Shown in pieces: positions 1 through 9,378 of a DNA stretch of 64,000 nucleotides. Origin of the DNA: JAFDVL01 sp031409955 (GTDB lineage Bacteria > Acidobacteriota > Blastocatellia > RBC074); NCBI GenBank assembly GCA_031409955.1, contig JANNYF010000099.1, positions 1-64,000 of the forward strand, read 5' to 3'. The position numbers were made by a program, and so were the translations under genes. Each line of letters begins with the position of its first letter. Positions within the stretch are counted from its first letter, which is position 1. A model generated the notes under the pieces. That model searched no databases. It was not told the origin of the DNA and saw nothing but the letters and a program-made list of their open reading frames with translations.

Positions 1-476
1 TGCTGTCCGAAACGGCACAGGGCGACCCGGAAGGCCCGGCGGTCGGCGGGGCGTACACGGCGCTGATCAATATGTACAATCACGACGAATTGAAGTTTGG
101 CAAAGACAAGCAATACAACAACCGCTACACCAACAGTGGCCTGTGGAACTGGACGCGAACGGGCGGCGGTGGCAGAGGCGGCGGCGGTTTCCCCAGCGCG
201 CCAAATACGCAAAGTGATTTAATGCAGGCGATGATTACCAACCCCAAATTGCTGGTGCAGGTCGAGAACGGTTACTACGATATGGCAACGCCGTTTTTTG
301 CGACCGAGTACACGATGACGCATCTGGGCTTGCCTGCTGAATTGCGGAAAAACATTAAGCTGAATTACTACGAATCCGGTCACATGATGTACCTGCGCGA
401 TGAAGATCGCATCCTGTTGCACAACAACGTGGCGGAGATTATTGAGCGCGCGACGAACGGTGCGACGAAGCCATAG
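1..476 (+). CDS. Serine carboxypeptidase-like (S10 family) protein, C-terminal part
   Basis: The gene runs off the left edge; the reading frame is open from base 3 and ends with TAG at 474-476. The visible ~157 residues carry two features of S10-like peptidases (family knowledge, COG2939 type): a G-Y-Y-D-M-A-T-P segment holding the likely catalytic Asp, and an E-S-G-H-M-M-Y segment holding the likely catalytic His. The Ser nucleophile would lie upstream, outside the window. A Gly-rich insert (R-G-G-G-G-R-G-G-G-G) sits between. These enzymes are usually exported and cleave C-terminal residues. Family assignment is fairly secure, substrate unknown. Confidence 0.75.
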   Translation, partial: LSETAQGDPEGPAVGGAYTALINMYNHDELKFGKDKQYNNRYTNSGLWNWTRTGGGGRGGGGFPSAPNTQSDLMQAMITNPKLLVQVENGYYDMATPFFATEYTMTHLGLPAELRKNIKLNYYESGHMMYLRDEDRILLHNNVAEIIERATNGATKP

Positions 477-493
477 TGACATTGTCGGAAATT

Positions 494-586
494 AACCACG
501 GGGGACACGGGGAACACGGGGGTTGTCGAAAAAAACTGTATTGAGACAATTTCCCTTCCCCGTGCGCCCCGTGATCCCCGTGGTGA
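494..586. repeat. Palindromic repeat, family A, copy 1
   Basis: Arms at about 494-522 and 557-586 are imperfect inverted repeats of roughly 29 bp (core CCACGGGGGACACGGGG) around a ~34-nt loop. The same arm sequence occurs again at 9379-9500. It fills the gap between the S10-like gene and the next + strand gene and could form a long RNA hairpin. There is no strong T-tract, so a canonical intrinsic terminator is unlikely. Confidence 0.85.
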
Positions 587-616
587 TTTTTCAGATGTCT
601 TCTTACCGCTGCTCTT

Positions 617-2389
617 ATGAAACCACTACTTCTACTCCTCGTCCTTTGCAGCTTCGCCGCCTTTGCGCAAACCAAAAATCTCGCTGACGATCAACCATCG
701 CCCAAAATCAATCCGCGCCTGACCGAACATTCGCGCAAGATGGAACAGCGTGTGTATAAAGTCACGGACAACGTCTACAACGCGGTCGGCTTTGGTGCGG
801 CGAATTCCACGTTGATCGTAGGCAACGACGGCATCATCATCGTGGACACGACAGAGTCCACGGCTTCTGCTCAGGCCGCGCTCGTCGAATTTCGCAAGAT
901 CACCGACAAGCCCGTCAAAGCGATTATCTACACGCACAACCATTCCGATCACACAATGGGCGTCAAAGCATTCACGAACGAAGACGATGTGAAAGCGGGC
1001 AAGGTGCAGATTTACGCGCACGAAACGATGATGAATACGGTCATCAACAATGCCAGCGTGGTCGCGCCTGCGCTCGGCATTCGGGCGGCGTATACGTTTG
1101 GCATCCTGCTCGAACGTGGGCCGGAAGGTTGGGTGAATCAAGGACTCGGCCCGGCGTACGTGCGCGGCGGCACGGGCTTCATTGCGCCAACCAAAACGTT
1201 CAAGGACAAATTGGAGGTCACGATTGCAGGCGTGAAAATGCAGTTGCTGTATGCGCCGAGCGAAACTGATGATGAAATCGTCGTGTGGTTGCCGGAGCAA
1301 AAACTGCTGCAATCGGCGGAAGTCATTCAGGGCGAAACGTTCCCCAATGTTCACACCATTCGCGGCACGAAGTTCCGCGATCCGGTCGCGTGGTACAAAA
1401 CGATTGATTTTATGCGCAGCCTCGGTGCCGAGCATCTCGTGCCCTCGCACGGTCGCCCAATGTCGGGCCAAGCCAAGATCGAAGAGATGCTCACCGCCTA
1501 CCGCGATGCGATTCAGTATGTGCATGACCAAACGATTCGCTGGATGAACAAAGGATTGACGCCGGATGAAATCGTGGAGCAGGTCGCGCATCTGCCCGCG
1601 CATTTGGCGCAGCATCCTTGGCTCGGCGAATTTTACGGCACGGTCAAGCATTCGGTGCGGCAGATTTACGTCGGCTATTTGGGCTGGTTTGAAGGCGATC
1701 CGACCGCGCTTGATCCACTGCCACGCGGCGAAGAATCGAAGCGGTATCTCGAATTGATGGGCGGAAGAGAGAAGGTGATGAGTGCGGCGAAAAAGGCTTT
1801 CGATACAGGCGAGCATCAATGGGCGGCGGAATTGCTGACGCATTTGATTCGCGTCAACAAAGAAGATTTGGAAGCGCGCAAATTGAAAGCCGATTCCTTG
1901 CGCCAACTTGCCTACAAAACGGAAAACACGAATTGGCGCAATTGGTACATCACGTCGGCGCGCGAGCTGGACGGTTCGCTGAACAAAGCGGCGGGGGCAG
2001 CCGTATTGGGTTCGTTGGCCGCGCCGGACATTTTGAAGGCGTTGCCTGTTAGTAAATTTTTTGAATCCATGACTGTGCGCCTTGATCCCGTGAAAAGCGC
2101 CGACGCCAACGTGACCATGGCCTTTCGCTTCACCGACACAGGCAAGGTTTACGCCGTCGAAGTACGGCGCGGCATCGCGCAAGTCCACGAATCGCTGCCC
2201 GCCAAAGTGGATGCGACGTTGGTTTTGACGACACCGAATTTGCATCGCGTAATGGCGCGGCAAACAACCTTCGCGCAGATGTTGCAAGCGGGTGAGATCA
2301 AAGCCGAAGGCAATGTTGCTACGCTCGCACGCTTCAACAGCTTCTTTGATGCGCCCGCGACAGAAGTGCCACAACTAACGATTCGCTAA
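617..2389 (+). CDS. Alkyl sulfatase-like metallo-beta-lactamase-fold hydrolase, exported
   Basis: This 590-residue protein has a signal peptide (residues 1-17, hydrophobic L-rich stretch ending F-A-Q). Residues 106-112 read T-H-N-H-S-D-H, the metal-binding HxHxDH signature of the MBL fold. A downstream S-A-E-V-I-Q-G-E segment and a P-S-H-G segment supply further metal ligands as in SdsA1/BDS1 alkyl sulfatases. An alkyl-sulfatase dimerisation region follows (about 290-430) and an SCP2-like C-terminal domain (about 470-590), so length and domain order match the SdsA1 family. It probably hydrolyses alkyl sulfates or related esters in the periplasm; the substrate is not established. No strong ribosome site precedes the ATG. 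Confidence 0.85.
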   Translation: MKPLLLLLVLCSFAAFAQTKNLADDQPSPKINPRLTEHSRKMEQRVYKVTDNVYNAVGFGAANSTLIVGNDGIIIVDTTESTASAQAALVEFRKITDKPVKAIIYTHNHSDHTMGVKAFTNEDDVKAGKVQIYAHETMMNTVINNASVVAPALGIRAAYTFGILLERGPEGWVNQGLGPAYVRGGTGFIAPTKTFKDKLEVTIAGVKMQLLYAPSETDDEIVVWLPEQKLLQSAEVIQGETFPNVHTIRGTKFRDPVAWYKTIDFMRSLGAEHLVPSHGRPMSGQAKIEEMLTAYRDAIQYVHDQTIRWMNKGLTPDEIVEQVAHLPAHLAQHPWLGEFYGTVKHSVRQIYVGYLGWFEGDPTALDPLPRGEESKRYLELMGGREKVMSAAKKAFDTGEHQWAAELLTHLIRVNKEDLEARKLKADSLRQLAYKTENTNWRNWYITSARELDGSLNKAAGAAVLGSLAAPDILKALPVSKFFESMTVRLDPVKSADANVTMAFRFTDTGKVYAVEVRRGIAQVHESLPAKVDATLVLTTPNLHRVMARQTTFAQMLQAGEIKAEGNVATLARFNSFFDAPATEVPQLTIR

Positions 2390-2405
2390 TAATTGCTGTT
2401 TGAAA

Positions 2406-2636
2406 GAGCCTGCGGACGCAGGCGGCCAGCATAAAGCCCAGGGTGAAGGCGGCAGCCGCAACCCTGGGAAACAGGAGGAACGAATCGCCAGCCCACGAAT
2501 GTGGGCGACAGCTTTTCAAGGTCTATCGCCCCACTGCGGGGGCTATTGGTTTTCGGCGTGTCTCCCTCCCAGGGTTTCGTTTCACTGCGTTGCACTCCAC
2601 CCTGGGCTTTATGCTTGCGCCCGGCTTCGCGGGCTA
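2406..2636. repeat. Composite palindromic element, family B, copy 1
   Basis: A 230-bp element fills the gap between two + strand genes. Outer ends are small hairpins (AGCCTGCGGACGCAGGC at left, GCCCGGCTTCGCGGGC at right). Inner arms near 2428-2446 and 2597-2615 are inverted (AGCATAAAGCCCAGGGTG against its complement), and a second nested pair surrounds AACCCTGGGA (2460-2469) and TCCCAGGGTT (2567-2576). The core CAGGGTG...AGCCGCAACCCTGGGA recurs at 9747-9777. No coding sequence is convincing in it. Confidence 0.75.
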
Positions 2637-2667
2637 AAATCTGTTGTTTGTTTTAATGGAGTTTTTG

Positions 2668-5600
2668 ATGAGGTACCAATTCTTTCACCGCTTGTTTCTA
2701 GCAGCGCTCGCTGCCGCATTACTCACTATCCCATCTTTCGCGCAAACCAAATTGCTGCGCTTCCCTGACGTCTACAACGACAAAGTTGTCTTCACGTATG
2801 GCGGCGATTTGTGGATCGCAGCGACTTCCGGCGGCACGGCAACCCGGTTGACTGCGCATCCCGGCATCGAGGTCTTTGCGAAATTTTCGCCCGACGGCAA
2901 ATGGATCGCTTTCACGGGGCAGTACGACGGCGACGAGCAGGTGTACATCGTGCCAGCGACAGGCGGCGAGCCGAAGCAGTTGACGTACTATCCGGCGCGT
3001 GGGCCATTCACGCCGCGTTGGGGCTATGACAATCAGGTTTATGGTTGGACGAATGACGGCAAAGCGGTGTTGTTTCGTGGGCATCGGGATTCGTGGACGC
3101 TGGGCGAAACGCATCTGTATACGGTCGCCGTGACCGGCGGTGCAGCCGAAGCCTTGCCGATGCCGGAATCCGGTGCAGGCGATTATTCGCCCGATGGCGC
3201 GCGGATGGTGTATTCGCCACGCGCACGCGATTTCCGCACCGAAAAACGTTATGGCGGCGGGCAGGCGAATGACCTGTTCATCTACGATTTGAAAACGAAC
3301 GACGCCAAGCGCATCACGGATAACCCACGCGCTGACCGCGATCCGATGTGGATCGGCAACACGATTTACTTCGACTCAGATCGGGATGGGCATTTCAACT
3401 TGTATGCCTACGACACTGCCAAAGGCGCGACGACGCAGTTGACGACGAACAAAGTCTGGGATGTGCGCTGGCCTTCGTCAGACAATCAAGGCCGCATCGT
3501 CTATGAACTCAACGGCGAATTGCAGTTATTTGAGGTGAAGTCAAAGAAGGCGAATCCAATCTCAATCATTGTGCCGGATGATGGCGTGAATCGTCGTCCG
3601 AGCCGCGTGTTTGCGGGCAATTTGATATTCAGTTCCGGCCTCAGCCCGAAAGGCGAACGCGCCGTGTTTGAAGCGCGCGGCGACATCTTTACGGCTCCGA
3701 TTGAGAAAGGCGCGGTGCGCAATTTGACGAACTCTTCGAGCGCGCACGACAAGTTTCCCGCGTGGTCGCCGGACGGTTCCAAAATCGCGTTCATCTCCGA
3801 CCAAAGCAGCGAAGAAGAAATCTGGGTCGTTGCGCAGGACGGCGCGAAACCCGCCGAACAATTGACGACTGACGGCAAGGCCATGCGGTACGCGCCGGAT
3901 TGGTCGCCGGATGGCAAGCTGATTGCGTTTGGCGACAAAGACGGCAAGGTATTTGTGCTGACCGTCGCGGATAAAAAGCTCGTCGAAGTTGCCGATTCCA
4001 AACGCGGGCAAGTGCAGGATTATCGCTGGTCGCCGCGCGGCAATTATCTGGCGTTTACGTTGGCCGACGACAACGGGCAGTCTTCGATTTATGTCTGGTC
4101 ATCGAAAGACAATCAGTTGCGGCGCGTGACGGGCGAAACTTTCAATGAATCCAATCCAGCATGGGACCCGCAAGGAAATTATTTGTATTACTTCAGCACG
4201 CGCGAGTTTGCGCCGCTGGTTTCCGGCGCAGAATTCAACTTTGCGACGAACAAAGATCGCGGCATTTTCGTGATCTCGCTGCGCAAAGACGTGAAGCATC
4301 CGTTCCCCGCCGAAAGCGATGAAGTCACAATTGCGAGCGACGCGAAGAAAGAGGAATCCAAGCCCGCGACTGACCTCGTAATTGACTTCGACGCCATCGA
4401 AGCGCGCGCGGCGCGGGTGCCACTCGAACCCAATAATTACGCGGGTCTGAGCGCGAAGGCCGGGCATTTAATGTATGCGATTACGCCTTCGTTTTACTAC
4501 GGTCGGCAAGCCGATGCGCCGCCCTCGCTGAAAATTTATTCGCTCAAGGATCGCAAGGAAACGAATCTGGCGGACGGCATCGGCGGCTACTCGCTTTCAT
4601 CCGACGGCTCAAAATTATTGGTACGACAAGGCCCCGGCTTTGCTTTGTTCGACGCGACACCGATGGGCGACAAAACGCGCAAAGCCATCTCGACCGCCAA
4701 CCTGTTCGTAGACCGCGTGCCTGCCGAAGAATGGACGCAGATTTTCAATGCGGTCTGGCGGCGTTACCGCGATTGGTTTTATGTGCCGAATATGCACGGC
4801 TACGATTGGGAGGCGTTGCGCAAACAGTATGAACCGCTGTTGCAACACGTCGCGCATCGTTCCGATCTGAACTATGTCATCGGCGAAATGATTGCGGAAT
4901 TGACGGTGCAGCACGCGTACATCGAAGGCGGCGACTTCCCGACTCCGCCGCGTCCGCGTGTTGCGTTGCCCGGCGCTCGCTTTGGCTTGGATCGTGAGGC
5001 CGGACGCTACAAAATCACCAAGATTTTCGCAGGGCAAAATGAAGAAGACATTTATCGCTCGCCGCTCACAGAAATCGGCGTGGACGTGAAAGTCGGTGAT
5101 TACGTGTTGGCGATCAACGGCACAGAGTTGAAGCCTGAAGATGACCCGTATCGCTTGCTGCGCAACAAAGCCGACGCGCCTGTGCAATTGACCATCAACA
5201 GCAAACCTACGATGGACGGCGCGCGCGTCGTTTCGTTTCGCCCAGTCACGGATGAACAACAGTTGGTCTATCTCGATTGGGTGACTTCACGAATGGCGAT
5301 GGTGGATAAATTGTCGAGTGGCAAAGTCGGTTACATGCACATCCCCGATATGGGCGCGAACGGCATCCGCGAATTCATCAAGTGGTATTACCCGCAATTG
5401 CGCAAAGAAGGAATCATCGTAGATGCGCGCGCGAACGGTGGCGGCAATGTCTCGCGGATGCTGATTGAACGGTTGCGGCGTAAGATGCTCGGCGTAAATT
5501 TCTCGCGCACGAGCGAGGACGCGAACATGTATCCCGATGGCGTCTTTATTGGCCCAATGGCGTGTTTGCTGAATGAAAACTCTTCGTCAGACGGCGACAT

Positions 5601-5928
5601 CTTCCCGCACATGTTCCGCGAAGCCGGGCTGGGGCTATTGATCGGCAAACGTTCGTGGGGCGGTGTGGTTGGCATCTCGAATCGCGGCCCGCTGATTGAC
5701 GGCGGCGGCGTGAGCGTGCCGGAATCCGCGCTGGCAAATACGAAAAGCGAATGGATCATTGAAGGCTACGGCGTTGATCCCGACATCGAAGTCGAAAACG
5801 ATCCGAAGTCTGTCGTGGCAGGCAAAGACCCGCAACTGGAACGCGCTGTCACTGAAGTCATGAACAAGCTGAAAGTGAAACCAACAACATGGCCGAAGCG
5901 CCCGGCGGCTCCGGTCAAAACAAAATAG
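2668..5928 (+). CDS. Tricorn-type protease (S41 family) with PD40 propeller and PDZ
   Basis: About 1086 residues. ATG at 2668 is chosen because GGAG lies 7 nt upstream; ATG 2656 and TTG 2644 are alternatives. A signal peptide (ending S-F-A-Q) is followed by about 600 residues of PD40/TolB-like beta-propeller repeats with recurrent W-S-P-D-G motifs, then a PDZ region and an S41 core (G-Y-M-H-I-P-D-M; I-V-D-A-R-A-N-G-G-G). The nucleophile is probably Ser974 in S-S-S-D-G-D, matching Ser965-Asp966 of archaeal tricorn. Residues 748-749 read Q-H where tricorn has the catalytic Ser745-His746, which is unusual. It probably degrades peptides in the periplasm. Family assignment is firm. Confidence 0.9.
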   Translation: MRYQFFHRLFLAALAAALLTIPSFAQTKLLRFPDVYNDKVVFTYGGDLWIAATSGGTATRLTAHPGIEVFAKFSPDGKWIAFTGQYDGDEQVYIVPATGGEPKQLTYYPARGPFTPRWGYDNQVYGWTNDGKAVLFRGHRDSWTLGETHLYTVAVTGGAAEALPMPESGAGDYSPDGARMVYSPRARDFRTEKRYGGGQANDLFIYDLKTNDAKRITDNPRADRDPMWIGNTIYFDSDRDGHFNLYAYDTAKGATTQLTTNKVWDVRWPSSDNQGRIVYELNGELQLFEVKSKKANPISIIVPDDGVNRRPSRVFAGNLIFSSGLSPKGERAVFEARGDIFTAPIEKGAVRNLTNSSSAHDKFPAWSPDGSKIAFISDQSSEEEIWVVAQDGAKPAEQLTTDGKAMRYAPDWSPDGKLIAFGDKDGKVFVLTVADKKLVEVADSKRGQVQDYRWSPRGNYLAFTLADDNGQSSIYVWSSKDNQLRRVTGETFNESNPAWDPQGNYLYYFSTREFAPLVSGAEFNFATNKDRGIFVISLRKDVKHPFPAESDEVTIASDAKKEESKPATDLVIDFDAIEARAARVPLEPNNYAGLSAKAGHLMYAITPSFYYGRQADAPPSLKIYSLKDRKETNLADGIGGYSLSSDGSKLLVRQGPGFALFDATPMGDKTRKAISTANLFVDRVPAEEWTQIFNAVWRRYRDWFYVPNMHGYDWEALRKQYEPLLQHVAHRSDLNYVIGEMIAELTVQHAYIEGGDFPTPPRPRVALPGARFGLDREAGRYKITKIFAGQNEEDIYRSPLTEIGVDVKVGDYVLAINGTELKPEDDPYRLLRNKADAPVQLTINSKPTMDGARVVSFRPVTDEQQLVYLDWVTSRMAMVDKLSSGKVGYMHIPDMGANGIREFIKWYYPQLRKEGIIVDARANGGGNVSRMLIERLRRKMLGVNFSRTSEDANMYPDGVFIGPMACLLNENSSSDGDIFPHMFREAGLGLLIGKRSWGGVVGISNRGPLIDGGGVSVPESALANTKSEWIIEGYGVDPDIEVENDPKSVVAGKDPQLERAVTEVMNKLKVKPTTWPKRPAAPVKTK

Positions 5929-5946
5929 CGGCAACTGCGAGAAAAT

Positions 5947-6045
5947 GTTTCATCCACGAAGCCACACGAAGGGACACGAAGAAAACCAAGAGAAGGCGAC
6001 AATTCATTTTCCTTCGTGCTACTTCGTGTGGCTTCGTGGATGAAA
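5947..6045. repeat. Intergenic imperfect palindrome (CCACGAAG type)
   Basis: Arms 5947-5981 and 6012-6045 are inverted copies, differing at about 3 of 34 positions (core CATCCACGAAGCCACACGAA), with a 30-nt loop. The palindrome starts about 20 nt after the tricorn stop codon and ends about 10 nt before the ribosome site of the next gene, so it may act on the transcript as a processing or attenuation hairpin. It has no T-tract. Confidence 0.85.
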
Positions 6046-6068
6046 TTTCTTTCATAGGAGACAAACTC

Positions 6069-7151
6069 ATGAGCACCCGACATTACACGCTTCCCATCGA
6101 ACAAACGCAGTGGAAAATCCCTGGCTACGGCGCGGAGACCGTCTTCAACTGGGAATATGACGAAGGCCGCGACCGCTTGTTGCACCTGTATGAAAAGGGT
6201 AAAGACAATCAGTGGAATGCGACACACCGCATTGATTGGTCTATTCAAATTGACCCCGAAGACCCGCTGGGATTCCCCGATGAATACCTGCCGATCTTTG
6301 GCTCAAACGAATGGAACAAGCTGAATAAGAAGGAGCGCGCCAACGTCAAGCATCATTACGAATCGTGGCGGTTTTCGCAGTTCCTGCACGGCGAACAGGG
6401 CGCATTGATTTGTACCGCCAAGATCGTGCAGACCGTGCCGGACATTGATTCCAAGTTCTATGCCGCGACCCAGGTCATTGACGAAGCGCGGCACGTCGAA
6501 GTCTATTCGCGCTACTTGCAAGAGAAGTTGCAAATGGCGTATCCGATCACGGGGCCGCTGAAAACATTGATCGAACAAGGCGTCAGCGATTCGCGTTGGG
6601 ATGTCACATATCTGGCGATGCAAATCATCATCGAAGGGCTGGCATTGGCGGCGTTCAATGTCATTCGTGATTTGGCGAAAGAGCCGTTGGGACGCGCGAT
6701 CAATGCCTACGTGATGCAGGACGAAGCGCGGCACGTGGCGTTCGGACGCTTTGCCTTGCGCGATTACTACCCGCAATTGAGCAGCGCAGAAATGGCCGAA
6801 CGCGAAGACTTCGTGATCGAAGCTTGTTACTTGATGCGTGACCGCTTTCTGTCCGAAGAAGTGTGGGAGCGACTGGGGCTGAATGTTGCGGAGTGCGTAG
6901 AATTTCTGGATGCCTCGCCGCTGATGCGGGAGTTTCGTCGCATGCTGTTCACGCGCATTGTGCCGACGCTGAAAGACATTGGATTGTGGGGGCCGCGCGT
7001 GCGCGAAACGTTCGTCAAAATGGACGTCATGAATTTTGCCGAAGCCAATCTGGATGAGCTGTTCCTACACGACGAAGCGGTTGCCATGGAGTTTGATAAA
7101 TTGCATGTCGCGCGTGACAAGAGTGTGCAAGAAGTTATTGCACAGGCGTAA
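6069..7151 (+). CDS. Ferritin-like di-iron carboxylate protein (AurF/R2-like oxygenase)
   Basis: 360 residues. ATG 6069 is preceded by AGGAG at suitable spacing, so longer upstream starts through the palindrome are rejected. Six predicted iron ligands form the classical pattern of di-iron carboxylate enzymes: E109, E139-A-R-H142, then E189, E219-A-R-H222. Both D-E-A-R-H boxes are exact. The fold is a four-helix bundle related to ribonucleotide reductase R2 and the N-oxygenase AurF (family knowledge). There is no signal peptide, so it is cytoplasmic. Neighbours are exported hydrolases and a quinoprotein and do not reveal a substrate. Chemistry (O2 activation) is likely; the exact reaction is unknown. 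Confidence 0.75.
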   Translation: MSTRHYTLPIEQTQWKIPGYGAETVFNWEYDEGRDRLLHLYEKGKDNQWNATHRIDWSIQIDPEDPLGFPDEYLPIFGSNEWNKLNKKERANVKHHYESWRFSQFLHGEQGALICTAKIVQTVPDIDSKFYAATQVIDEARHVEVYSRYLQEKLQMAYPITGPLKTLIEQGVSDSRWDVTYLAMQIIIEGLALAAFNVIRDLAKEPLGRAINAYVMQDEARHVAFGRFALRDYYPQLSSAEMAEREDFVIEACYLMRDRFLSEEVWERLGLNVAECVEFLDASPLMREFRRMLFTRIVPTLKDIGLWGPRVRETFVKMDVMNFAEANLDELFLHDEAVAMEFDKLHVARDKSVQEVIAQA

Positions 7152-7153
7152 GA

Positions 7154-7215
7154 TCACACGTAGCAGCGAATTTATTCGCTTTTGCAGATGAGCGAATAAA
7201 TTCGCTACTACGTGA
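7154..7215. repeat. Intergenic palindrome (GCGAATTTATTCGCT type)
   Basis: Arms 7154-7180 and 7191-7215 are near-perfect inverted repeats around a 10-nt loop; each arm contains AGCGAATTTATTCGCT, itself nearly palindromic. It occupies the whole gap between the di-iron gene and the quinoprotein gene, ending about 8 nt before the latter's ribosome site. A strong transcript hairpin is expected; the function is not shown. Confidence 0.85.
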
Positions 7216-7234
7216 ATTTTGATAGGAGTCCCCA

Positions 7235-9349
7235 ATGAACCGAAAAATCTATCTTCTCAAGCTTGTGCTGATCGCCTTACTCGTCTCTTGCACAATGCTG
7301 CTCCCGACCTATCACGCGCAGAAAAAAGGCACGGCGACCACCAAAAAAATTGACGACAAAGTTCTCAAGCAAGTCGAAACCCGCGCGGGCGATTGGCTAA
7401 GTTACGGGCGCAACTACGCCGAAACGCGGTTCAGTCCGCTCAATAAAATCAATGCCGCAAACGTCAAGCAACTCGGCCTCGCGTGGTCTTACGAAACGAA
7501 TACGAATCGCGGCCTCGAAGCCACGCCCATCGTCGTGGACGGCGTGATGTACACGACGGGGAGTTGGAGTGTGGTGTTTGCTCTGGACGCCAAGACCGGG
7601 CAACAGCTTTGGAAATACGATCCAAACGTGCCGAAAAGCTACGGCGCGAAAGCGTGCTGTGATGTCGTCAATCGCGGCGTCGCGGTGTACAAAGGCAAAG
7701 TCTACGTTGGCACAATTGACGGGCGGTTGATTGCGCTGGAAGCCGAAACCGGCAAGGTGAAATGGAGCGCGGTCACGGTTGACCAGAATCAGGCCTACAC
7801 CATCACCGCCGCGCCGCGCATCGTCAAAGGAAAAGTCATCATCGGCAACGGCGGCGCGGAATTCGGCGTGCGCGGTTATGTGTCGGCGTATGACGCAGAC
7901 TCGGGCAAACAGGCGTGGCGCTTCTACACTGTGCCCGGCAATCCCGCGCGTCCGTTTGAATCGAAAGCGTTGGAGACTGCCGCGAAAACGTGGACGGGCG
8001 AATGGTGGCGCGCAGGCGGCGGCGGCACAGTTTGGGATGCGGTTGCGTATGATCCCGATTTGGATTTGCTCTACATCGGCACCGGCAACGGCTCGCCCTG
8101 GAACCGCGACGTGCGCAGCCCACAAGGCGGCGACAATCTATACCTGTCTTCGATTGTCGCGCTGCGTCCCGACAGTGGCGAATACGTTTGGCATTACCAA
8201 GTAACGCCCGGCGATGCGTGGGATTTCACCGCGACGCAGCATATCTTGCTGGCGGATCTGACCATCAACGGACAACCGCGCAAGGTGTTGATGCAAGCGC
8301 CGAAGAACGGGTTCTTTTATGTGCTGGATCGCGCGACAGGCGAGTTGATTTCGGCAGAACCATTCGTGTCCGTGACGTGGGCTTCGGGAATTGACAAGAA
8401 GACAGGACGCCCGATTGAAGCGCCGAATGCGCGGTACAAAAACAACTTTGCATTGCTGAAACCGGGGCCGCTTGGCGCACATAATTGGCAGCCGATGTCG
8501 TTCAATCCAAACACGGGGTTGGTCTACATTCCGGCGCAGGATGCGGTCGGGTTGTACCTGCCAGATGCGAAATACAAATACCTGCCGAATCGTCCCGGCT
8601 ATTGGAACACCGCCGTAGATTTCATTCCTTCGCTGAAAGACGTGCCGAGTCCGAAAGACATTCCGCCCGGTCATTTGCTGGCGTGGGACCCGGTCAAGCA
8701 AAAGGAAGTCTGGCGCGCGCAATATCCAACCATCTGGAACGGCGGCACGATGACGTCTGCGGGCAACCTTGTTTGGCAAGGCACGGCGGATGGGCGCTTC
8801 GTCGCCTACAGCGCGGACAAAGGCGAAAAACTGTGGGAGATTAACCTCGGCATCGGTGTGATCGGATCGCCGATGACCTACGAAATTGACGGCGTGCAAT
8901 ACGTTTCGATTATGGCAGGTTGGGGCGGCGCGTTTCCGCTGACGGGTGGGTATGCGGCTATCGCGGATATGACGGTGAAAAATGCAGGTCGCGTCTTGAC
9001 CTTCGCGCTCGACGGCAAGCAAACGCTGGCGGCCTTGCCGAAGAACATTCCATCACTCACGCCGATTGCCTCAAACGCTGCGCCTGAAACTGTAGCCAAA
9101 GGCCAATTGATCTATGCGCAATGGTGCGCGGTGTGTCACGGCCTCGCGGCCATTGGCGGCGGCGGTGTGTTGCCTGCCTTGCCGCTCTCAAAGCCGGATG
9201 TGTTCACCATGTATTCCGACATCGTGCTGAATGGATCGTATGAAACTTCCGGGATGCCTGCGTTTGGCAAATACCTCAGCAAAGAAGACGTCGAAGCGAT
9301 TCGCGCGTATGTGATTCAACGGCGGACAGAGATGGCAAGTGGGAAATAA
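7235..9349 (+). CDS. PQQ-dependent alcohol dehydrogenase with C-terminal cytochrome c domain
   Basis: 704 residues with an N-terminal export signal (a possible L-V-S-C lipobox). ATG 7235 follows AGGAG. The protein has the eight-bladed quinoprotein propeller with recurrent W-type repeats, the vicinal disulfide pair C141-C142 and a D-A-W-D-F-T active-site segment; D330 is the likely catalytic Asp. The residue two after it is Thr332, not Asp, which points to a calcium-type rather than a lanthanide-type (XoxF) enzyme (established distinction). Residues 631-635 (C-A-V-C-H) bind heme c, with a likely distal Met in S-G-M-P. It is a periplasmic type II quinohemoprotein oxidising alcohols or related substrates. 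Confidence 0.9.
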   Translation: MNRKIYLLKLVLIALLVSCTMLLPTYHAQKKGTATTKKIDDKVLKQVETRAGDWLSYGRNYAETRFSPLNKINAANVKQLGLAWSYETNTNRGLEATPIVVDGVMYTTGSWSVVFALDAKTGQQLWKYDPNVPKSYGAKACCDVVNRGVAVYKGKVYVGTIDGRLIALEAETGKVKWSAVTVDQNQAYTITAAPRIVKGKVIIGNGGAEFGVRGYVSAYDADSGKQAWRFYTVPGNPARPFESKALETAAKTWTGEWWRAGGGGTVWDAVAYDPDLDLLYIGTGNGSPWNRDVRSPQGGDNLYLSSIVALRPDSGEYVWHYQVTPGDAWDFTATQHILLADLTINGQPRKVLMQAPKNGFFYVLDRATGELISAEPFVSVTWASGIDKKTGRPIEAPNARYKNNFALLKPGPLGAHNWQPMSFNPNTGLVYIPAQDAVGLYLPDAKYKYLPNRPGYWNTAVDFIPSLKDVPSPKDIPPGHLLAWDPVKQKEVWRAQYPTIWNGGTMTSAGNLVWQGTADGRFVAYSADKGEKLWEINLGIGVIGSPMTYEIDGVQYVSIMAGWGGAFPLTGGYAAIADMTVKNAGRVLTFALDGKQTLAALPKNIPSLTPIASNAAPETVAKGQLIYAQWCAVCHGLAAIGGGGVLPALPLSKPDVFTMYSDIVLNGSYETSGMPAFGKYLSKEDVEAIRAYVIQRRTEMASGK

Positions 9350-9378
9350 TCGCCGATCCTATAGTTTCTCAGAAGAAG

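Noticed and set aside
632..2374. A 580-codon open frame on the minus strand opposite the alkyl sulfatase gene
   Set aside because: It mirrors the codon structure of the + strand gene, is rich in Arg/His/Phe and has no recognisable domain, whereas the + strand frame has a signal peptide and a complete MBL motif.
5889..6068. N-terminal extension of the di-iron protein through the upstream palindrome
   Set aside because: The extension translates the palindrome and overlaps the tricorn gene; ATG 6069 has its own AGGAG site.
8138..9022. Long minus-strand frame opposite the PQQ dehydrogenase gene
   Set aside because: Shadow of a GC-rich gene; no domain or ribosome site.
7535..9349. Lanthanide-dependent (XoxF-type) assignment for the quinoprotein
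   Set aside because: The extra Asp two residues after the catalytic Asp is Thr332 here, and the fused cytochrome c is typical of type II quinohemoproteins.
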